Positions 43,214-52,687 of a stretch of 64,000 nt of DNA are shown piece after piece. A program made the position numbers and the translations under genes. Below the pieces are notes generated by a model that saw only the letters and a program-made list of their open reading frames with translations, did not search any database and was not told the origin of the DNA. Source of the DNA: an uncultured Treponema sp. (GTDB lineage: Bacteria > Spirochaetota > Spirochaetia > Treponematales > Treponemataceae); the NCBI RefSeq assembly GCF_934725225.1, contig NZ_CAKVAM010000006.1, positions 1-64,000 on the forward strand, given 5' to 3'. Numbering within the stretch: the first letter of the stretch is position 1; every line of letters begins with the position of its first letter.

Positions 43214-45076
43214 TCAGCAAAATTTTATCTCGGCTGTTTTTTCTGCAATTCCAGAAGTCGGAAGCGCAATCCTAAGATTTTCGTTTTCAATTTCAAGAGT
43301 TGTGTGAAAAACATTTCCGTCGGAATCAAGCGCGGCAACTTTATAAATTCCGTTCTTTGGCAAAACCTGATTTTTTTCATTGTGGAATTCAAAAATTGAA
43401 TTTTCATTTCCGGCTGATTTTTCTTTCAATGAAATTCCGCGGACATCCAAAGCAAACGGACGCAAAAGCATTTTCTGCGCGCATATAAAATTTCCTGCAA
43501 GAATTTCTTTTTTTATGCGGCTTGAACTGATTTTTTCATCTTCAAAAAAAACGTAATCTTGTCTGCAAAGCTCAAAATTTTTTTCATGTGAAATTTTTTC
43601 AAGTTCTTCCATATTAAGCAAGCCTTTGTAGCCGCACTTAAAATCGCTTCCTTCAACAAGAAATTTCATTCCACAAACTGAAATCAAAGTTTCAATAAAA
43701 TCTTCTCCTTCAATTTTTGAAAAATCCTGCGTGAAGTCAATCACAACCGCAAAGTCAAGCCCAAGCTCTTTGAAAAATTCCAGACGCTGCTCAAGAGTAA
43801 AAATTGAACCAGTTCCGTCATTTTTTATCTGCGAAGAAAAAGTTATAATTCCTGAAACAAAATTCTTTTGAGCAACAGCAGTTTTTATAAGCGCAACATG
43901 ACCTGCATGAATAGCTTCAAAACTTCCAATTGTAAGAGCGCAGCCTTTTGATTTCCATTCAACCGGAAAATTCAAACTGCAAAATTCATTCCAAGAAAAA
44001 ACTTTGAATTCTTTTTTTTCAGGCGGAACAACAAAACCGTAAGAAAGTTTTGCGTCTTTATTTTTACAGATTATTCCGGCGAAATTTCCAGACGAATAAA
44101 AAACGGCGATTTCATTTTCAACATTTCCGCAGCTTGCAATGTCAAACATTTTCTGCGAAAGCGGGCGGCCATTCAAATATGACTTTTCAAATTCAGGCTT
44201 TAAAATATCGCAGCTAAAGCCGCAAAGAGATGCCAGTTTCTGCGTAAAAAGCAAAAAGTGATTTCTTATGTCTTGAATTTTTTCAGCTGAATCTTCACGG
44301 CGTTTTTTTATTTTCTGTTCAAACGGAAGATGAATTTTTTCTTTTTCCTTTTGAAAATAAAGCGCGTTTTGAATTCCGTTTTCAATTGAAAATTCTTTCA
44401 GCTCGCCAAAGCACGCCGCATCTTTTAATTCAAACGGTCCGACTTTAGTCCGCCTCAAAGCGCATAAATGGGCGCAAGTTCCAAGGCTAGCGGCAATGTC
44501 TCTTGCAAGCGCGCGGATGTAAGTTCCTTTTGAGCAGACAATTTCAAGAAGCGCATAAGAGCAAGCGTCATTTTCTGAAGGCTCTTTAAAATCAAGAAGT
44601 TCATTTTTGTAAACAAAAACTTGCCTGCTTTCAAGATGAATTTCGTTTCCACCGCGAACAAGATCACTTGCGCGTTTTCCGTCAACATGAAGCGCAGAAT
44701 AAACAGGCGGCACTTGAAGAACTGCTCCGGTAAATTTTTTCAGCGAAGCTTCAATTTGCTCTTTGGAAGCTGCCGCGCCAGTTTTTACAACATCGCCAGT
44801 CGGATCAAGAGTGTCAGTTTCTTTTCCGAAGCAAACAACCGCCTGATAAGTTTTTGTAAATGAAGTTATATGAGGAACAAGATGCGTAAGATTTCCAGAC
44901 AAAACAACGAGCAAGCCTTCCGCAAAAGAATCCAAAGTTCCCGTGTGCCCGACTTTCTCAGTTTTCAAGGCATGCTTTATGCTCCAAAGAGACGAAAAAC
45001 TTGTAATTCCCGGAGTCTTCGCGTAAAGCATAACCCCGGAAACTTTATTCTTGTTCTTCTCTGGCATTTTGCTCAT
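43214..45076 (-). CDS. truB: Fusion of tRNA pseudouridine-55 synthase (TruB) and FAD synthetase domain (RibF-like)
   Basis: 620 residues from ATG 45076, which overlaps rbfA by 32 bases. Residues 14-230 are TruB, with the catalytic Asp in GHTGTLDSFAEG (D49) and GTYIRALARD; a linker and PUA-like part (FAGIICKNKD) follow to about 355. Residues 380-530 are the nucleotidyltransferase of RibF: GSFEAIHAGHVALI, VEGSDFKCG, and SSSRIKKEILAG. The last 80 residues occupy the riboflavin kinase position but lack its GFPTAN motif, so kinase activity is doubtful. The usual TruB and RibF genes are separate. Confidence 0.88.
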   Translation of the reverse strand: MSKMPEKNKNKVSGVMLYAKTPGITSFSSLWSIKHALKTEKVGHTGTLDSFAEGLLVVLSGNLTHLVPHITSFTKTYQAVVCFGKETDTLDPTGDVVKTGAAASKEQIEASLKKFTGAVLQVPPVYSALHVDGKRASDLVRGGNEIHLESRQVFVYKNELLDFKEPSENDACSYALLEIVCSKGTYIRALARDIAASLGTCAHLCALRRTKVGPFELKDAACFGELKEFSIENGIQNALYFQKEKEKIHLPFEQKIKKRREDSAEKIQDIRNHFLLFTQKLASLCGFSCDILKPEFEKSYLNGRPLSQKMFDIASCGNVENEIAVFYSSGNFAGIICKNKDAKLSYGFVVPPEKKEFKVFSWNEFCSLNFPVEWKSKGCALTIGSFEAIHAGHVALIKTAVAQKNFVSGIITFSSQIKNDGTGSIFTLEQRLEFFKELGLDFAVVIDFTQDFSKIEGEDFIETLISVCGMKFLVEGSDFKCGYKGLLNMEELEKISHEKNFELCRQDYVFFEDEKISSSRIKKEILAGNFICAQKMLLRPFALDVRGISLKEKSAGNENSIFEFHNEKNQVLPKNGIYKVAALDSDGNVFHTTLEIENENLRIALPTSGIAEKTAEIKFC

Positions 45077-45449
45077 TCTGGCTGATTTCAATTTGCCTAG
45101 ATTCATTTTCCAGCGCGTTAAGTTTTTGAACCATTTTATAGCCTTCTTTCATGCTGAAATCTGCTACAAAAGTAAGTTTTGGAAATCTATAGATTGAAAC
45201 TTTTTTTGCAATTGTAGACTGGATAAATCCAGCCGCGCTCTGCAAGCCTTTTACTCCGCGCTCAACAGAAGCATCATCCAAAAAAGACGAAACATAGACT
45301 TTCGCACATGACAAATCTTTTACAACTTCCACGCGGTTAATTGTAAGAAATTCATTCACACGCGGATCTTTTACTTCGTGGCGCATTATAAGAGTGGCGA
45401 TTTCTTCCCTAAGCTGGTTTCCCAGCCTGTCCATTCTATACTGTCCCAT
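45045..45449 (-). CDS. rbfA: 30S ribosome-binding factor A
   Basis: 134 residues. KH-like fold: RLGNQLREEIATLIMRHEVKDPRV, the beta strand SCAKVYVSSF, and the C-terminal IYRFPKLTFVADFSMKEGYKM. Late 16S maturation and cold adaptation. It starts 11 bases after infB and overlaps the TruB fusion gene. The start could also be Met6 (DRLGNQL). Confidence 0.93.
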   Translation of the reverse strand: MGQYRMDRLGNQLREEIATLIMRHEVKDPRVNEFLTINRVEVVKDLSCAKVYVSSFLDDASVERGVKGLQSAAGFIQSTIAKKVSIYRFPKLTFVADFSMKEGYKMVQKLNALENESRQIEISQNEQNAREEQE

Positions 45450-45460
45450 TGCAAATCCTT

Positions 45461-48190
45461 TTATTCAGCGAAATCCTCAGCAGCGGCATTTTTCTTTTCA
45501 GCTTCTGCCTGTTCATCTGCCAAAGTTTTTCCGAGCTTGCGTTTAACTTCGATTGTCTCAAAAGCTTCAAGCTGGTCTCCAATCTGAAGATCCTGCCAGT
45601 TTTCAATTCCGATACCGCATTCAAATCCGTCTTTGACTTCCTTTGCATCGTCCTTGAATCTTTTAAGAGAAGCAATTTTTCCAGTGTAAATAACAACGCC
45701 ATCGCGGATAACGTTTACGCTGCAAGTTTTTTTGATAACACCATCTGTAACGTAGCATCCTGCAATAACGCCAACCTTTGGAACTTTGAAAGTGTTGCGA
45801 ACTTCCGCAGTTCCTGTTGTTTCGTCTTTTGTGTCAGGCTGAAGCATTCCTTCCATAGCCTGCTGAATTTCTTCAACACACTTGTAGATAATGTTATACT
45901 TGCGGATTTCAACTTTTTCCTGTTCAGCCAAAGCTTTTGCCTTTGGAGTCGGGCGGACATTGAATCCGATAATAATCGCATTTTCATCAGCGGCAGCCAA
46001 AGTAACATCGCTTTCGTTGATTGCGCCTGCGCTTGAATGAATAACAACAAGCCTGAGTTCCTTTGTGCTGAGTTTTTCAAGAGAAGTTTTAAGAGCTTCC
46101 GCAGAACCTTGCAAATCAGCCTTGATGATAACCTTGAATTCTTTGACTTCGCTAGCTTCAATTGTTGAATACAAATTGTCGAGCGTAACTTTCTTGACTG
46201 CCTTTGCATCTTCAAAGCGTTTAAGCTCCTGGCGTTTTGCGGCAAATGCGCGCGCATCTTTTTCAGTTTCTGTAACCTGAATAGGATCTCCGGCATTCGG
46301 CATAGCTTCAAGTCCAAGAACTTCCACCGGCATTGAAGGAGTCGCCTCTTGAATTTTTTGTCCACGGTCATTGAAAATCGCACGAACGCGTCCTGAATAA
46401 ATTCCTGCAACCAAAGGATCGCCAATGTGCAAAGTTCCACGCTGAACAACAACAGAAGCAACAACACCGCGTCCTTGGTCTGTACGGCTTTCAATAACTT
46501 TTCCTTCAGCGCGGCAATCATACTGCGCCTTAAGCTCAAGAACTTCAGCCTGAATAAGAATCGCATCCAGCAAGTCATCAATTCCCTGATGTTTCAATGC
46601 TGAAATATTTACATACTGAGTGTCGCCGCCCCAAGCTTCAGGAGTAAGTCCAAGCTCGGAAAGCTGCGTCATAACTTTTTCAGGATTTGCGTCCGGCTTA
46701 TCAATTTTGTTGACCGCAACAATAATTGGAACCTTCGCATCTTTTGCGTGGTTTATAGCTTCCATTGTCTGAGGCATAACGCCATCGTCAGCCGCGACAA
46801 CAAGAACAACAATATCTGTAATCTGTGCACCGCGGGCGCGCATCATTGTAAACGCTTCGTGTCCCGGAGTATCAAGGAAAGTAATTACGCCCTTCGGAGT
46901 TGAAACCTGATAAGCACCGATTTTCTGCGTAATTCCACCAGCCTCTCCAGCGGCAACATCAGCATTGCGGATTGCATCAAGAGTTTTTGTTTTTCCGTGG
47001 TCAACGTGTCCCATGACTGTAACAATCGGAGGACGAGTGCGCTCGCCTTCAGAACTTCCCTTGTCGCTTTCAATAACAGTTTCATCGTAAAGGCTTACAA
47101 GGTGAACCTGACAGTTGTATTCAGAAGCAAGAATTGTCGCCGTGTCAGAATCGATGGACTGGTTGATTGTAACCATCATTCCCATCGACATAAGCTTGCC
47201 GATAATTTCGCTTGCCTTAAGATTCATTTTGCGGGCAAGATCTGAAACGGAAATTGTCTCCATGATTTCAATTTTCTCTGGAACAACGCTTGCCGGAGTT
47301 GAATCATGCTTTTTGTTCTGATAAAGCTCTTCCTCGTCAAAGAAATCTTCTTTATCTTTTCTATTATAAACTTGTTTTTTGCCCTTGAACTGTTTTTTAG
47401 CCGGAGCTTTGTTTCCTGCAATCGCTGAAGGATCTGCAAATCCGCCTGGACGAGGACCGCCAAATCCCGGACGACCTGCTCCACCAGCAAATCCTCCCGG
47501 CCCGCGATTAAAGCCGCCTGGACCACGATTAAATCCGCCCGGCTGTCCGTTTCTGTTGAATCCTCCCGGTCCGCGATTAAAGCCGCCGCCAGTTCCATTT
47601 CTATTGAAGCCTCCCGGTCCACGGTTAAATCCGCCAGGCTGTCCGTTTCTGTTGAAGCCGCCATTTGGATTTCCACGGAAAGAGCCATTGCGGTTTCCAA
47701 AATTTGACCCCTGCGGATTTCCGCGGTTAAAGTTATTTTGTCTTTCGCGGTTCTGGTAGCTTTCTCTAGCCTGACTTCCAGTAAATCCGCCGTCTCTGCG
47801 TCCATTTCCATTATTTGAATAACGGTTTCTTCCGCCACTCAAATTTCCTGCCTTAACATTCGGACGAACATTCGGAAATTCCAAAGTCTGAACCTGCGGC
47901 TTTGCAGGCTGGGCAACAGGAGCAACTGGCTTTTTTTCTTCCGCCGCAACAGTTTTTTCCTGAGAAACAGGAACTTCAGTTTTTGCATCCTCAGCTTTAA
48001 CAGATGAATCAGGAGTCTTTTTAGACACTACGTGAATTCTTTTTTTCTGTTCTTGTTTTGCCGCCTCTGCAGAAGGAGATTTTCTTTTTATAACAATCTT
48101 CCGCTTTGGGCTGGCTTCCCCTGCAGGATGAGAGTCCTGTACATGCTTATTTAAAACTACGCCTGTCTTTTTCTCTGATTCATCTGCCAT
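45461..48190 (-). CDS. infB: Translation initiation factor IF-2 with GFNRG-type repeat region
   Basis: 909 residues. The GTPase domain starts near 388 with GHVDHGKT (394-401), DTPGHEAF and NKIDKPD; domains II, III and the initiator-tRNA-binding C domain follow. The N-terminal 310 residues are disordered: Lys/Ala/Glu-rich to about 110, then Arg/Asn/Gly-rich, with near-perfect GGFNRGP and GGFNRNG repeats at about 176-251. An IF2N-like segment ([21 protein letters not shown]) precedes the GTPase. It sits in the nusA operon, 18 bases after nusA. Confidence 0.95.
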   Translation of the reverse strand: MADESEKKTGVVLNKHVQDSHPAGEASPKRKIVIKRKSPSAEAAKQEQKKRIHVVSKKTPDSSVKAEDAKTEVPVSQEKTVAAEEKKPVAPVAQPAKPQVQTLEFPNVRPNVKAGNLSGGRNRYSNNGNGRRDGGFTGSQARESYQNRERQNNFNRGNPQGSNFGNRNGSFRGNPNGGFNRNGQPGGFNRGPGGFNRNGTGGGFNRGPGGFNRNGQPGGFNRGPGGFNRGPGGFAGGAGRPGFGGPRPGGFADPSAIAGNKAPAKKQFKGKKQVYNRKDKEDFFDEEELYQNKKHDSTPASVVPEKIEIMETISVSDLARKMNLKASEIIGKLMSMGMMVTINQSIDSDTATILASEYNCQVHLVSLYDETVIESDKGSSEGERTRPPIVTVMGHVDHGKTKTLDAIRNADVAAGEAGGITQKIGAYQVSTPKGVITFLDTPGHEAFTMMRARGAQITDIVVLVVAADDGVMPQTMEAINHAKDAKVPIIVAVNKIDKPDANPEKVMTQLSELGLTPEAWGGDTQYVNISALKHQGIDDLLDAILIQAEVLELKAQYDCRAEGKVIESRTDQGRGVVASVVVQRGTLHIGDPLVAGIYSGRVRAIFNDRGQKIQEATPSMPVEVLGLEAMPNAGDPIQVTETEKDARAFAAKRQELKRFEDAKAVKKVTLDNLYSTIEASEVKEFKVIIKADLQGSAEALKTSLEKLSTKELRLVVIHSSAGAINESDVTLAAADENAIIIGFNVRPTPKAKALAEQEKVEIRKYNIIYKCVEEIQQAMEGMLQPDTKDETTGTAEVRNTFKVPKVGVIAGCYVTDGVIKKTCSVNVIRDGVVIYTGKIASLKRFKDDAKEVKDGFECGIGIENWQDLQIGDQLEAFETIEVKRKLGKTLADEQAEAEKKNAAAEDFAE
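47438..47665 (-). repeat. Tandem repeats encoding GGFNRG/GGFNRNG in infB
   Basis: About ten imperfect in-frame units of 15-21 bases encode alternating GGFNRGP and GGFNRNG(Q/T)P. Larger blocks of about 60 bases recur. Such arrays often vary in copy number between strains. Confidence 0.7.
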
Positions 48191-48208
48191 ACTGTATCCT
48201 ATTACCTC

Positions 48209-49663
48209 TTACTCTTCTTCAAATGAGAATTCAACACCGCATTTCGGACATCTTGTCATATCCGGTGTAATTTTTTCACCGCACTCAGGACAGAAATATT
48301 CTTCTTCTGAATCTTCCTCTGCTGAATCTGCTGCCTGCTGCGGTTCTTCCTCATCTTCAAACTCAACGTTTTCATTTATAATTGAATAAACTTCATCAAG
48401 CTGCTCTTTTGTTACGCCGTCAAGTCCATTCAACGCTCCGCTTTCATAAGACGAAACGAAAACTTCTATATCATCGTAGCCGGCTTCCTTAAGAATTTCC
48501 GCAACACGCTGGTCAACGCCCGGAAGCTGAGCAACTGTAAGAATTTCCTCGTAAGATTCATTTTCTGAACCGCCAAAGAGCTCTTCCGCCGCCCTTCTTG
48601 TGTCATTTTCAACAAGATCTTCGTCTGTAACCATAGCTTCGGTTTTTACATCGATTGACCAGTTGCAAAGACGATTTGCAAGGCGAACATTCAAGCCCTG
48701 TTTTCCAATCGCAATAGAAAAGTTTTCATCGGAAACGACCGCAAGCGCCTCTCTTTTTTCAGCATCTTTAATCACAACATGCTTTACTTCAGCAGGTGAA
48801 AGCGCATTTTTTATAAATACATGAGGATCTTCATCATAGCGCAAAACATCGATTTTTTCGCCTTCAAGTTCGCGGATTACATTCTGAATGCGAACGCCTT
48901 TCAAGCCAACGCAAGCGCCAACAGGATCAACATCGATTTTGTTTGAAGCCACAGCAATTTTTGTTCTGTAACCAGGCTCGCGCGAAATGCTTTTTACAAC
49001 AATCGTATTATCCTGAATTTCAGGAACTTCAAGCTCAAGAATGCTTTTTACAAAATTTTCATCTGTACGGCTAAGCACAACCTGAATTCCAGAAGGAACT
49101 TTTTTTACATCTTTTACCAAAGCCCTGATTCTGTCGTTCTTTTCATAAACTTCACGCGGACTCTGATATTTTACAGGAAGCACGCCTTCAACTTTTCCAA
49201 GCTCAACATAAATATTTCCTTTATGCTCGCGCTGGTAATATCCGATTATAATCTGCCCGATTTTTTCCTTGTATTCGTCAAGAAGCTTTTTACTTGAATT
49301 TTCATTCAAATCCTTGTGAGCTTCCTGTTTTCCAACTGAAACCGCGCCGCGTTCAAAATCACGTTTCGGGTCAAGCGGAATATCAAGAGTATCATGAATC
49401 ACAGCTTCTGGAGCAAGCTTCTGCGCCTCTTCAAGTTCAATTTCAATAACAGGATCATAAACTCCGTCAACAACAGTTTTGCGCGCATAGACATTCACAT
49501 CCGACATATCGTCTGCAAATTTTACAATGCAGTTGTCGTAGCCTTTTCCGAATGATTTTTGATACGCCGCAAGAATCATTCTTTCTATAGTCTGCTTAAT
49601 TGAAGATTCATCAATTCCTTTTTCTGCAGAAAGCGCACGGATTGCATCTGCCATTTCTGACAT
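48209..49663 (-). CDS. nusA: Transcription termination/antitermination factor NusA with C-terminal zinc ribbon
   Basis: 484 residues. The N-terminal RNA polymerase-binding domain, S1 domain (GQIIIGYYQREHKGNIYVELGKVEG), and two KH domains (DPVGACVGLKGVRIQNV and IAIGKQGLNVRLANRL) are standard. After a helix-hairpin-helix-like segment and an acidic stretch, the last 30 residues form a four-cysteine zinc ribbon (CPECG...CPKCG), an addition not found in E. coli NusA. It lies 11 bases after rimP. Confidence 0.95.
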   Translation of the reverse strand: MSEMADAIRALSAEKGIDESSIKQTIERMILAAYQKSFGKGYDNCIVKFADDMSDVNVYARKTVVDGVYDPVIEIELEEAQKLAPEAVIHDTLDIPLDPKRDFERGAVSVGKQEAHKDLNENSSKKLLDEYKEKIGQIIIGYYQREHKGNIYVELGKVEGVLPVKYQSPREVYEKNDRIRALVKDVKKVPSGIQVVLSRTDENFVKSILELEVPEIQDNTIVVKSISREPGYRTKIAVASNKIDVDPVGACVGLKGVRIQNVIRELEGEKIDVLRYDEDPHVFIKNALSPAEVKHVVIKDAEKREALAVVSDENFSIAIGKQGLNVRLANRLCNWSIDVKTEAMVTDEDLVENDTRRAAEELFGGSENESYEEILTVAQLPGVDQRVAEILKEAGYDDIEVFVSSYESGALNGLDGVTKEQLDEVYSIINENVEFEDEEEPQQAADSAEEDSEEEYFCPECGEKITPDMTRCPKCGVEFSFEEE

Positions 49664-49674
49664 AACAAGCCCCC

Positions 49675-50142
49675 TTATAAATGTAAAAATTTTGCTTTAG
49701 CAATATCAGCATAGGCAACAGACTTTTCGCCGCCGCCTTCTATTTCCAATGTAACTTGATTTTTATCCGAAGATTTTATTTTTCCGCAAACCCAGTCATT
49801 CACGTTTTTATCCCAGACGCGGACTTCTCTTCCTGTAAAAATCTCAAATTCAGCCGCATTTCTCAAAGTGCGTTCAATTCCCGGCGAACACATTTCCATA
49901 GAAATATCGTCTTCATTTTTTCCGAGGATTTTAACCATTTCTGAAAACAACGCGCGATGTGCTTTTGCGCAATCTGAAACACCGATGTCTTTTTTGGAAT
50001 CCGCCGAAGCTATGACAGCGGAAATATTTACTTTGCCATTCTGCGGAACAACATGAAGTTCCACCAGCTTAAAACCTTCCGCAGACATCACAGCGGAACA
50101 CTCATTAAAATACGGAATATTCTCGAAAGAACTATACTCCAA
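49675..50142 (-). CDS. rimP: Ribosome maturation factor RimP
   Basis: 155 residues. Needed for 30S assembly. Two domains: the N-terminal one ends near DCAKAHRALFSEMVKI, and the conserved MEMCSPGIERTLRN is followed by the SH3-like C-terminal domain (GREVRVWDKNVNDWVCGKI). The start is TTG at 50142 with AGAGG seven bases upstream. First gene of the nusA-infB operon, preceded by a leader terminator. Confidence 0.92.
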   Translation of the reverse strand: MEYSSFENIPYFNECSAVMSAEGFKLVELHVVPQNGKVNISAVIASADSKKDIGVSDCAKAHRALFSEMVKILGKNEDDISMEMCSPGIERTLRNAAEFEIFTGREVRVWDKNVNDWVCGKIKSSDKNQVTLEIEGGGEKSVAYADIAKAKFLHL

Positions 50143-50153
50143 GTCAAACCTCT

Positions 50154-50176
50154 AAAAAAACACGCTTAAAAAAAGC
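50154..50176 (-). terminator. Second weak terminator-like hairpin in the rimP leader
   Basis: On the minus strand GCTT and AAGC close a short hairpin followed by GTG and seven T. It is much weaker than the hairpin at 50187-50213. Confidence 0.35.
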
Positions 50177-50186
50177 ATTTCAGACT

Positions 50187-50213
50187 AAAAAAAAAGAGCC
50201 TTTGTTGCGGCTC
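50187..50213 (-). terminator. Leader terminator upstream of rimP-nusA-infB
   Basis: On the minus strand GAGCC pairs with GGCTC around an 8-base loop, followed by nine T. It lies between the operon promoter and rimP, with no gene before it on that strand, so it acts on the operon's own transcript. Confidence 0.7.
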
Positions 50214-50243
50214 AATTTTCAAGGATAATCAAAATGTATAAAG

Positions 50244-50272
50244 ATATTATCATTTTAAATCAACATTGTCAA
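50244..50272 (-). promoter_or_regulatory. Promoter of the rimP-nusA-infB operon
   Basis: On the minus strand: -35 TTGACA (50267-50272, full consensus), 17-base spacer, -10 TAATAT (50244-50249). The leader to the TTG start is about 95 bases. Confidence 0.75.
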
Positions 50273-50349
50273 CAAACAAAATCGCATTCTGCAAAAACTT
50301 CTAAAATAAATTCTTTTCTATTTGAAGATAAATGTGTTAAAATAATCCG

Positions 50350-50937
50350 ATGAATGAAATTGAAATCAAAGCGCACGTTTACAAAAAAGACGAGCTTATA
50401 AGAAAGTTAAATTCTTTTGCTGAATTCAAGCAGGAAGTTTTGCGCGACGACACTTACTACGAAAGCCCGCTGAATCCAAAAATCAAAATCAGAATCCGAA
50501 AAGAAAAATGCGGAAAAAAAACTCGCAGCATTCTAACTTACAAGCGGAAAGAAATCAAAAGCGCAGCCGAAAATTCCAGCACAGAATTAAATGAAGAACT
50601 TGAAACTGAAATTTTATCTTCCGAGCCGCTGGAGCAATTTTTTTGCGATGCAGGATTTAAAGTCGCGCTGAAAAAAAACAAGGAAGTTCTGGACTGGGAA
50701 CTGGAACTTCCATCTTCAATTGAAAACACAAAACTTAAAGCGACTCTTGAACTTTGCAATGTTCCGCCGCTCGGTTACTTTCTTGAAATAGAAATTCTTT
50801 CGCCGTCAAAAAAAGACGAAGATGTAAAAAAAGTTCAGCAAATTTTATTTGAGCTTCTTGAAAAATGCGGAATCGAAAAATCCTGCATAGAAGAAAAATA
50901 TTATTCAGAACTTCTTTCGCAAATTGCAAAAAAATAA
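50350..50937 (+). CDS. CYTH-domain protein, class IV adenylate cyclase (CyaB) type
   Basis: 195 residues. The N-terminal EIEIKAHV carries the ExExK signature of CYTH phosphohydrolases/cyclases. Later basic and acidic residues of the triphosphate tunnel are seen in KIRIRKEK, RSILTYKRKE and KATLELCNVPPLGYFLEIEI. It could make cAMP or hydrolyse a triphosphate such as thiamine triphosphate; sequence alone does not decide. TAAAAT lies six bases before the ATG and there is no ribosome binding site. Confidence 0.8.
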   Translation: MNEIEIKAHVYKKDELIRKLNSFAEFKQEVLRDDTYYESPLNPKIKIRIRKEKCGKKTRSILTYKRKEIKSAAENSSTELNEELETEILSSEPLEQFFCDAGFKVALKKNKEVLDWELELPSSIENTKLKATLELCNVPPLGYFLEIEILSPSKKDEDVKKVQQILFELLEKCGIEKSCIEEKYYSELLSQIAKK

Positions 50938-50976
50938 TTAAATTATATATAATAGAAAACATTATAGGAGAATTTT

Positions 50977-51624
50977 ATGTTTGAACGAATTAATTACAAA
51001 AATCAGGCACGCGAGCAGCTAAAAGGAAAATTAAAAACTCCAATAATTGCGTTTGCTGTAACGGCGGCAATCACTGCAATGGCGGCGGGACTTCCGCAGG
51101 AAAATCTGGACGGCACAGTTGGACTTATTTCATTTTTGCTAATCAGCTTTATAAACAGCGTTTCATTTTTTGCATTTTTAAGAATTTTCATTCAGATTCA
51201 CAACACAAAAGCCAAGGCTGAATTTTCAGATTTTATAAACAGTTTTTCGCATTTTGCAAAGGCATTCCTCGGATTTCTTTGGTTTTATTTGTGGGTCGGA
51301 CTTTGGAGCTTGCTTTTCTTTTTTCCGGGAATTGTAAAAGCATTTTCGTACTCACAGATGTTTTTTGTTCTGGCGGAAAATCCAAAAATTTCAGTTTCAA
51401 AAGCCATGAACATAAGCAAAGTTCTTACGCGAAACCACAAAGGCGATTTGTTTATTATGTCACTGAGTTTTTTGGGCTGGGAATTTCTTTCGATGCTTAC
51501 ACTTTTCATTCTTCAAATTTGGGTCAAGCCTTACGAAGCAATGTCATTTACAAACGCATATTACGCGCTGAAAGAAGAAGCGTTCAGGACAGGCTCGCTT
51601 ACGCCGGCGGATTTTGAAGCATAA
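50977..51624 (+). CDS. DUF975-family membrane protein
   Basis: 215 residues with about four to five transmembrane segments. The opening INYKNQAREQLKGK and the later FPGIVKAFSYSQMFFVLAENP...ISVSKAMNISKVLTRNHKGDLF match the DUF975 pattern. It ends in KEEAFRTGSLTPADFEA. Function unknown. AGGAGA ribosome binding site. It lies 31 bases upstream of sppA, so the two may be cotranscribed. Confidence 0.75.
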   Translation: MFERINYKNQAREQLKGKLKTPIIAFAVTAAITAMAAGLPQENLDGTVGLISFLLISFINSVSFFAFLRIFIQIHNTKAKAEFSDFINSFSHFAKAFLGFLWFYLWVGLWSLLFFFPGIVKAFSYSQMFFVLAENPKISVSKAMNISKVLTRNHKGDLFIMSLSFLGWEFLSMLTLFILQIWVKPYEAMSFTNAYYALKEEAFRTGSLTPADFEA

Positions 51625-51655
51625 CTAAAAGTTATTTTTTATTGGAGAAAAAAAA

Positions 51656-52687
51656 ATGAAAATAAAATTTTCAAAAGAAAATTATTCAAAAAAAGGGCTT
51701 GCAGTTTTTGCCTGCACAATTATTCTTGCAGCCACAATTTTTATTTTTAACACAGCAAGTTCCGCTTTGAACAAAAATGCAAAAAGCACAACTTCCGCAG
51801 TTTCAAATTCAGATTCAAAAATCAAAGACAAGCTGCTCGGAAAAAAAGAAAATAAATTTCCGAAGAACGAATACATCGCAAAACTTTTTATAAAAGGCGT
51901 GATTTCCGAAGCAAACGATTCGTACAACCAAGAATGGATTTTGTCCACAATAAAAGATTTGCAGGAAGACACGAACAACCGCGGAATTGTCCTTGTGATA
52001 AATTCTCCGGGCGGCGGAGTTTATCAGGCTGATGAAGTTTTCCTTGCGCTTGAAAAATACAAAAAAGAAACCGAACGTCCGGTTTACGCATACTTCACTT
52101 CTCTTGCGGCGAGCGGCGGATATTACGTTGGATGTGCCGCTGACTACATAATGGCGAACAGAAATTCTCTCACAGGAAGCATCGGCGTTATCGCAGGTCA
52201 GTTTACAGATTTAACCGGGCTAATGGAAAAATGGGGAATCAAGTCAACGACAATCCACGCAGGGCGCAACAAACTCATGGGAAATTTCAACGAGCCAATG
52301 ACGCAAGAACAGCGGGAAATAATGCAGTCAATCGCAGATGAATGTTACGAGCAGTTCACGGACATTGTCGCAGAAAGCCGCGGACTTTCAAAAGAAGAAG
52401 TCTACAAACTTGCGGACGGAAGAATCTACACAGCATCGCAGGCAAAGGAAGCGTCCCTCATAAATTCAATAGGAACTTTAGACGAGCTTATTGAAACAAT
52501 GCAGCGAAAAGAATTCGACTTTGCTGAATACGAAACTGCGGATTTTTCGTATCAAAAAGAAGACAGCATTTACAGCCTGATTATGGGAAGCGCAAAAGAA
52601 TTCAAAAAAGCTTCATTGGGAATTCCTGACGCTGTAATGGAAGTTTTAGAGCCGCAGATTGAATTTCCGGCTTATTATTACAAGTAG
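51656..52687 (+). CDS. sppA: Signal peptide peptidase SppA (short, single-domain form)
   Basis: 343 residues. One N-terminal transmembrane segment (about 13-32). The catalytic domain shows NSPGGGVYQADEVFLAL, the nucleophile serine in SLAASGGYYVG, and GSIGVIAGQ. The lysine of the Ser-Lys dyad is supplied within the oligomer in short SppA forms. Degrades cleaved signal peptides in the membrane. Its last ten bases overlap the end of convergent recX. Confidence 0.9.
   Translation: MKIKFSKENYSKKGLAVFACTIILAATIFIFNTASSALNKNAKSTTSAVSNSDSKIKDKLLGKKENKFPKNEYIAKLFIKGVISEANDSYNQEWILSTIKDLQEDTNNRGIVLVINSPGGGVYQADEVFLALEKYKKETERPVYAYFTSLAASGGYYVGCAADYIMANRNSLTGSIGVIAGQFTDLTGLMEKWGIKSTTIHAGRNKLMGNFNEPMTQEQREIMQSIADECYEQFTDIVAESRGLSKEEVYKLADGRIYTASQAKEASLINSIGTLDELIETMQRKEFDFAEYETADFSYQKEDSIYSLIMGSAKEFKKASLGIPDAVMEVLEPQIEFPAYYYK

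Noticed and set aside
45715..46581. Long minus-strand open frame of 288 codons inside infB
   Set aside because: Lys/Leu-rich shadow of the IF-2 frame with no family features.
50350..50937. Calling the CYTH gene cyaB outright
   Set aside because: Thiamine triphosphatases and other triphosphate-tunnel enzymes share the ExExK motif; function is left open.
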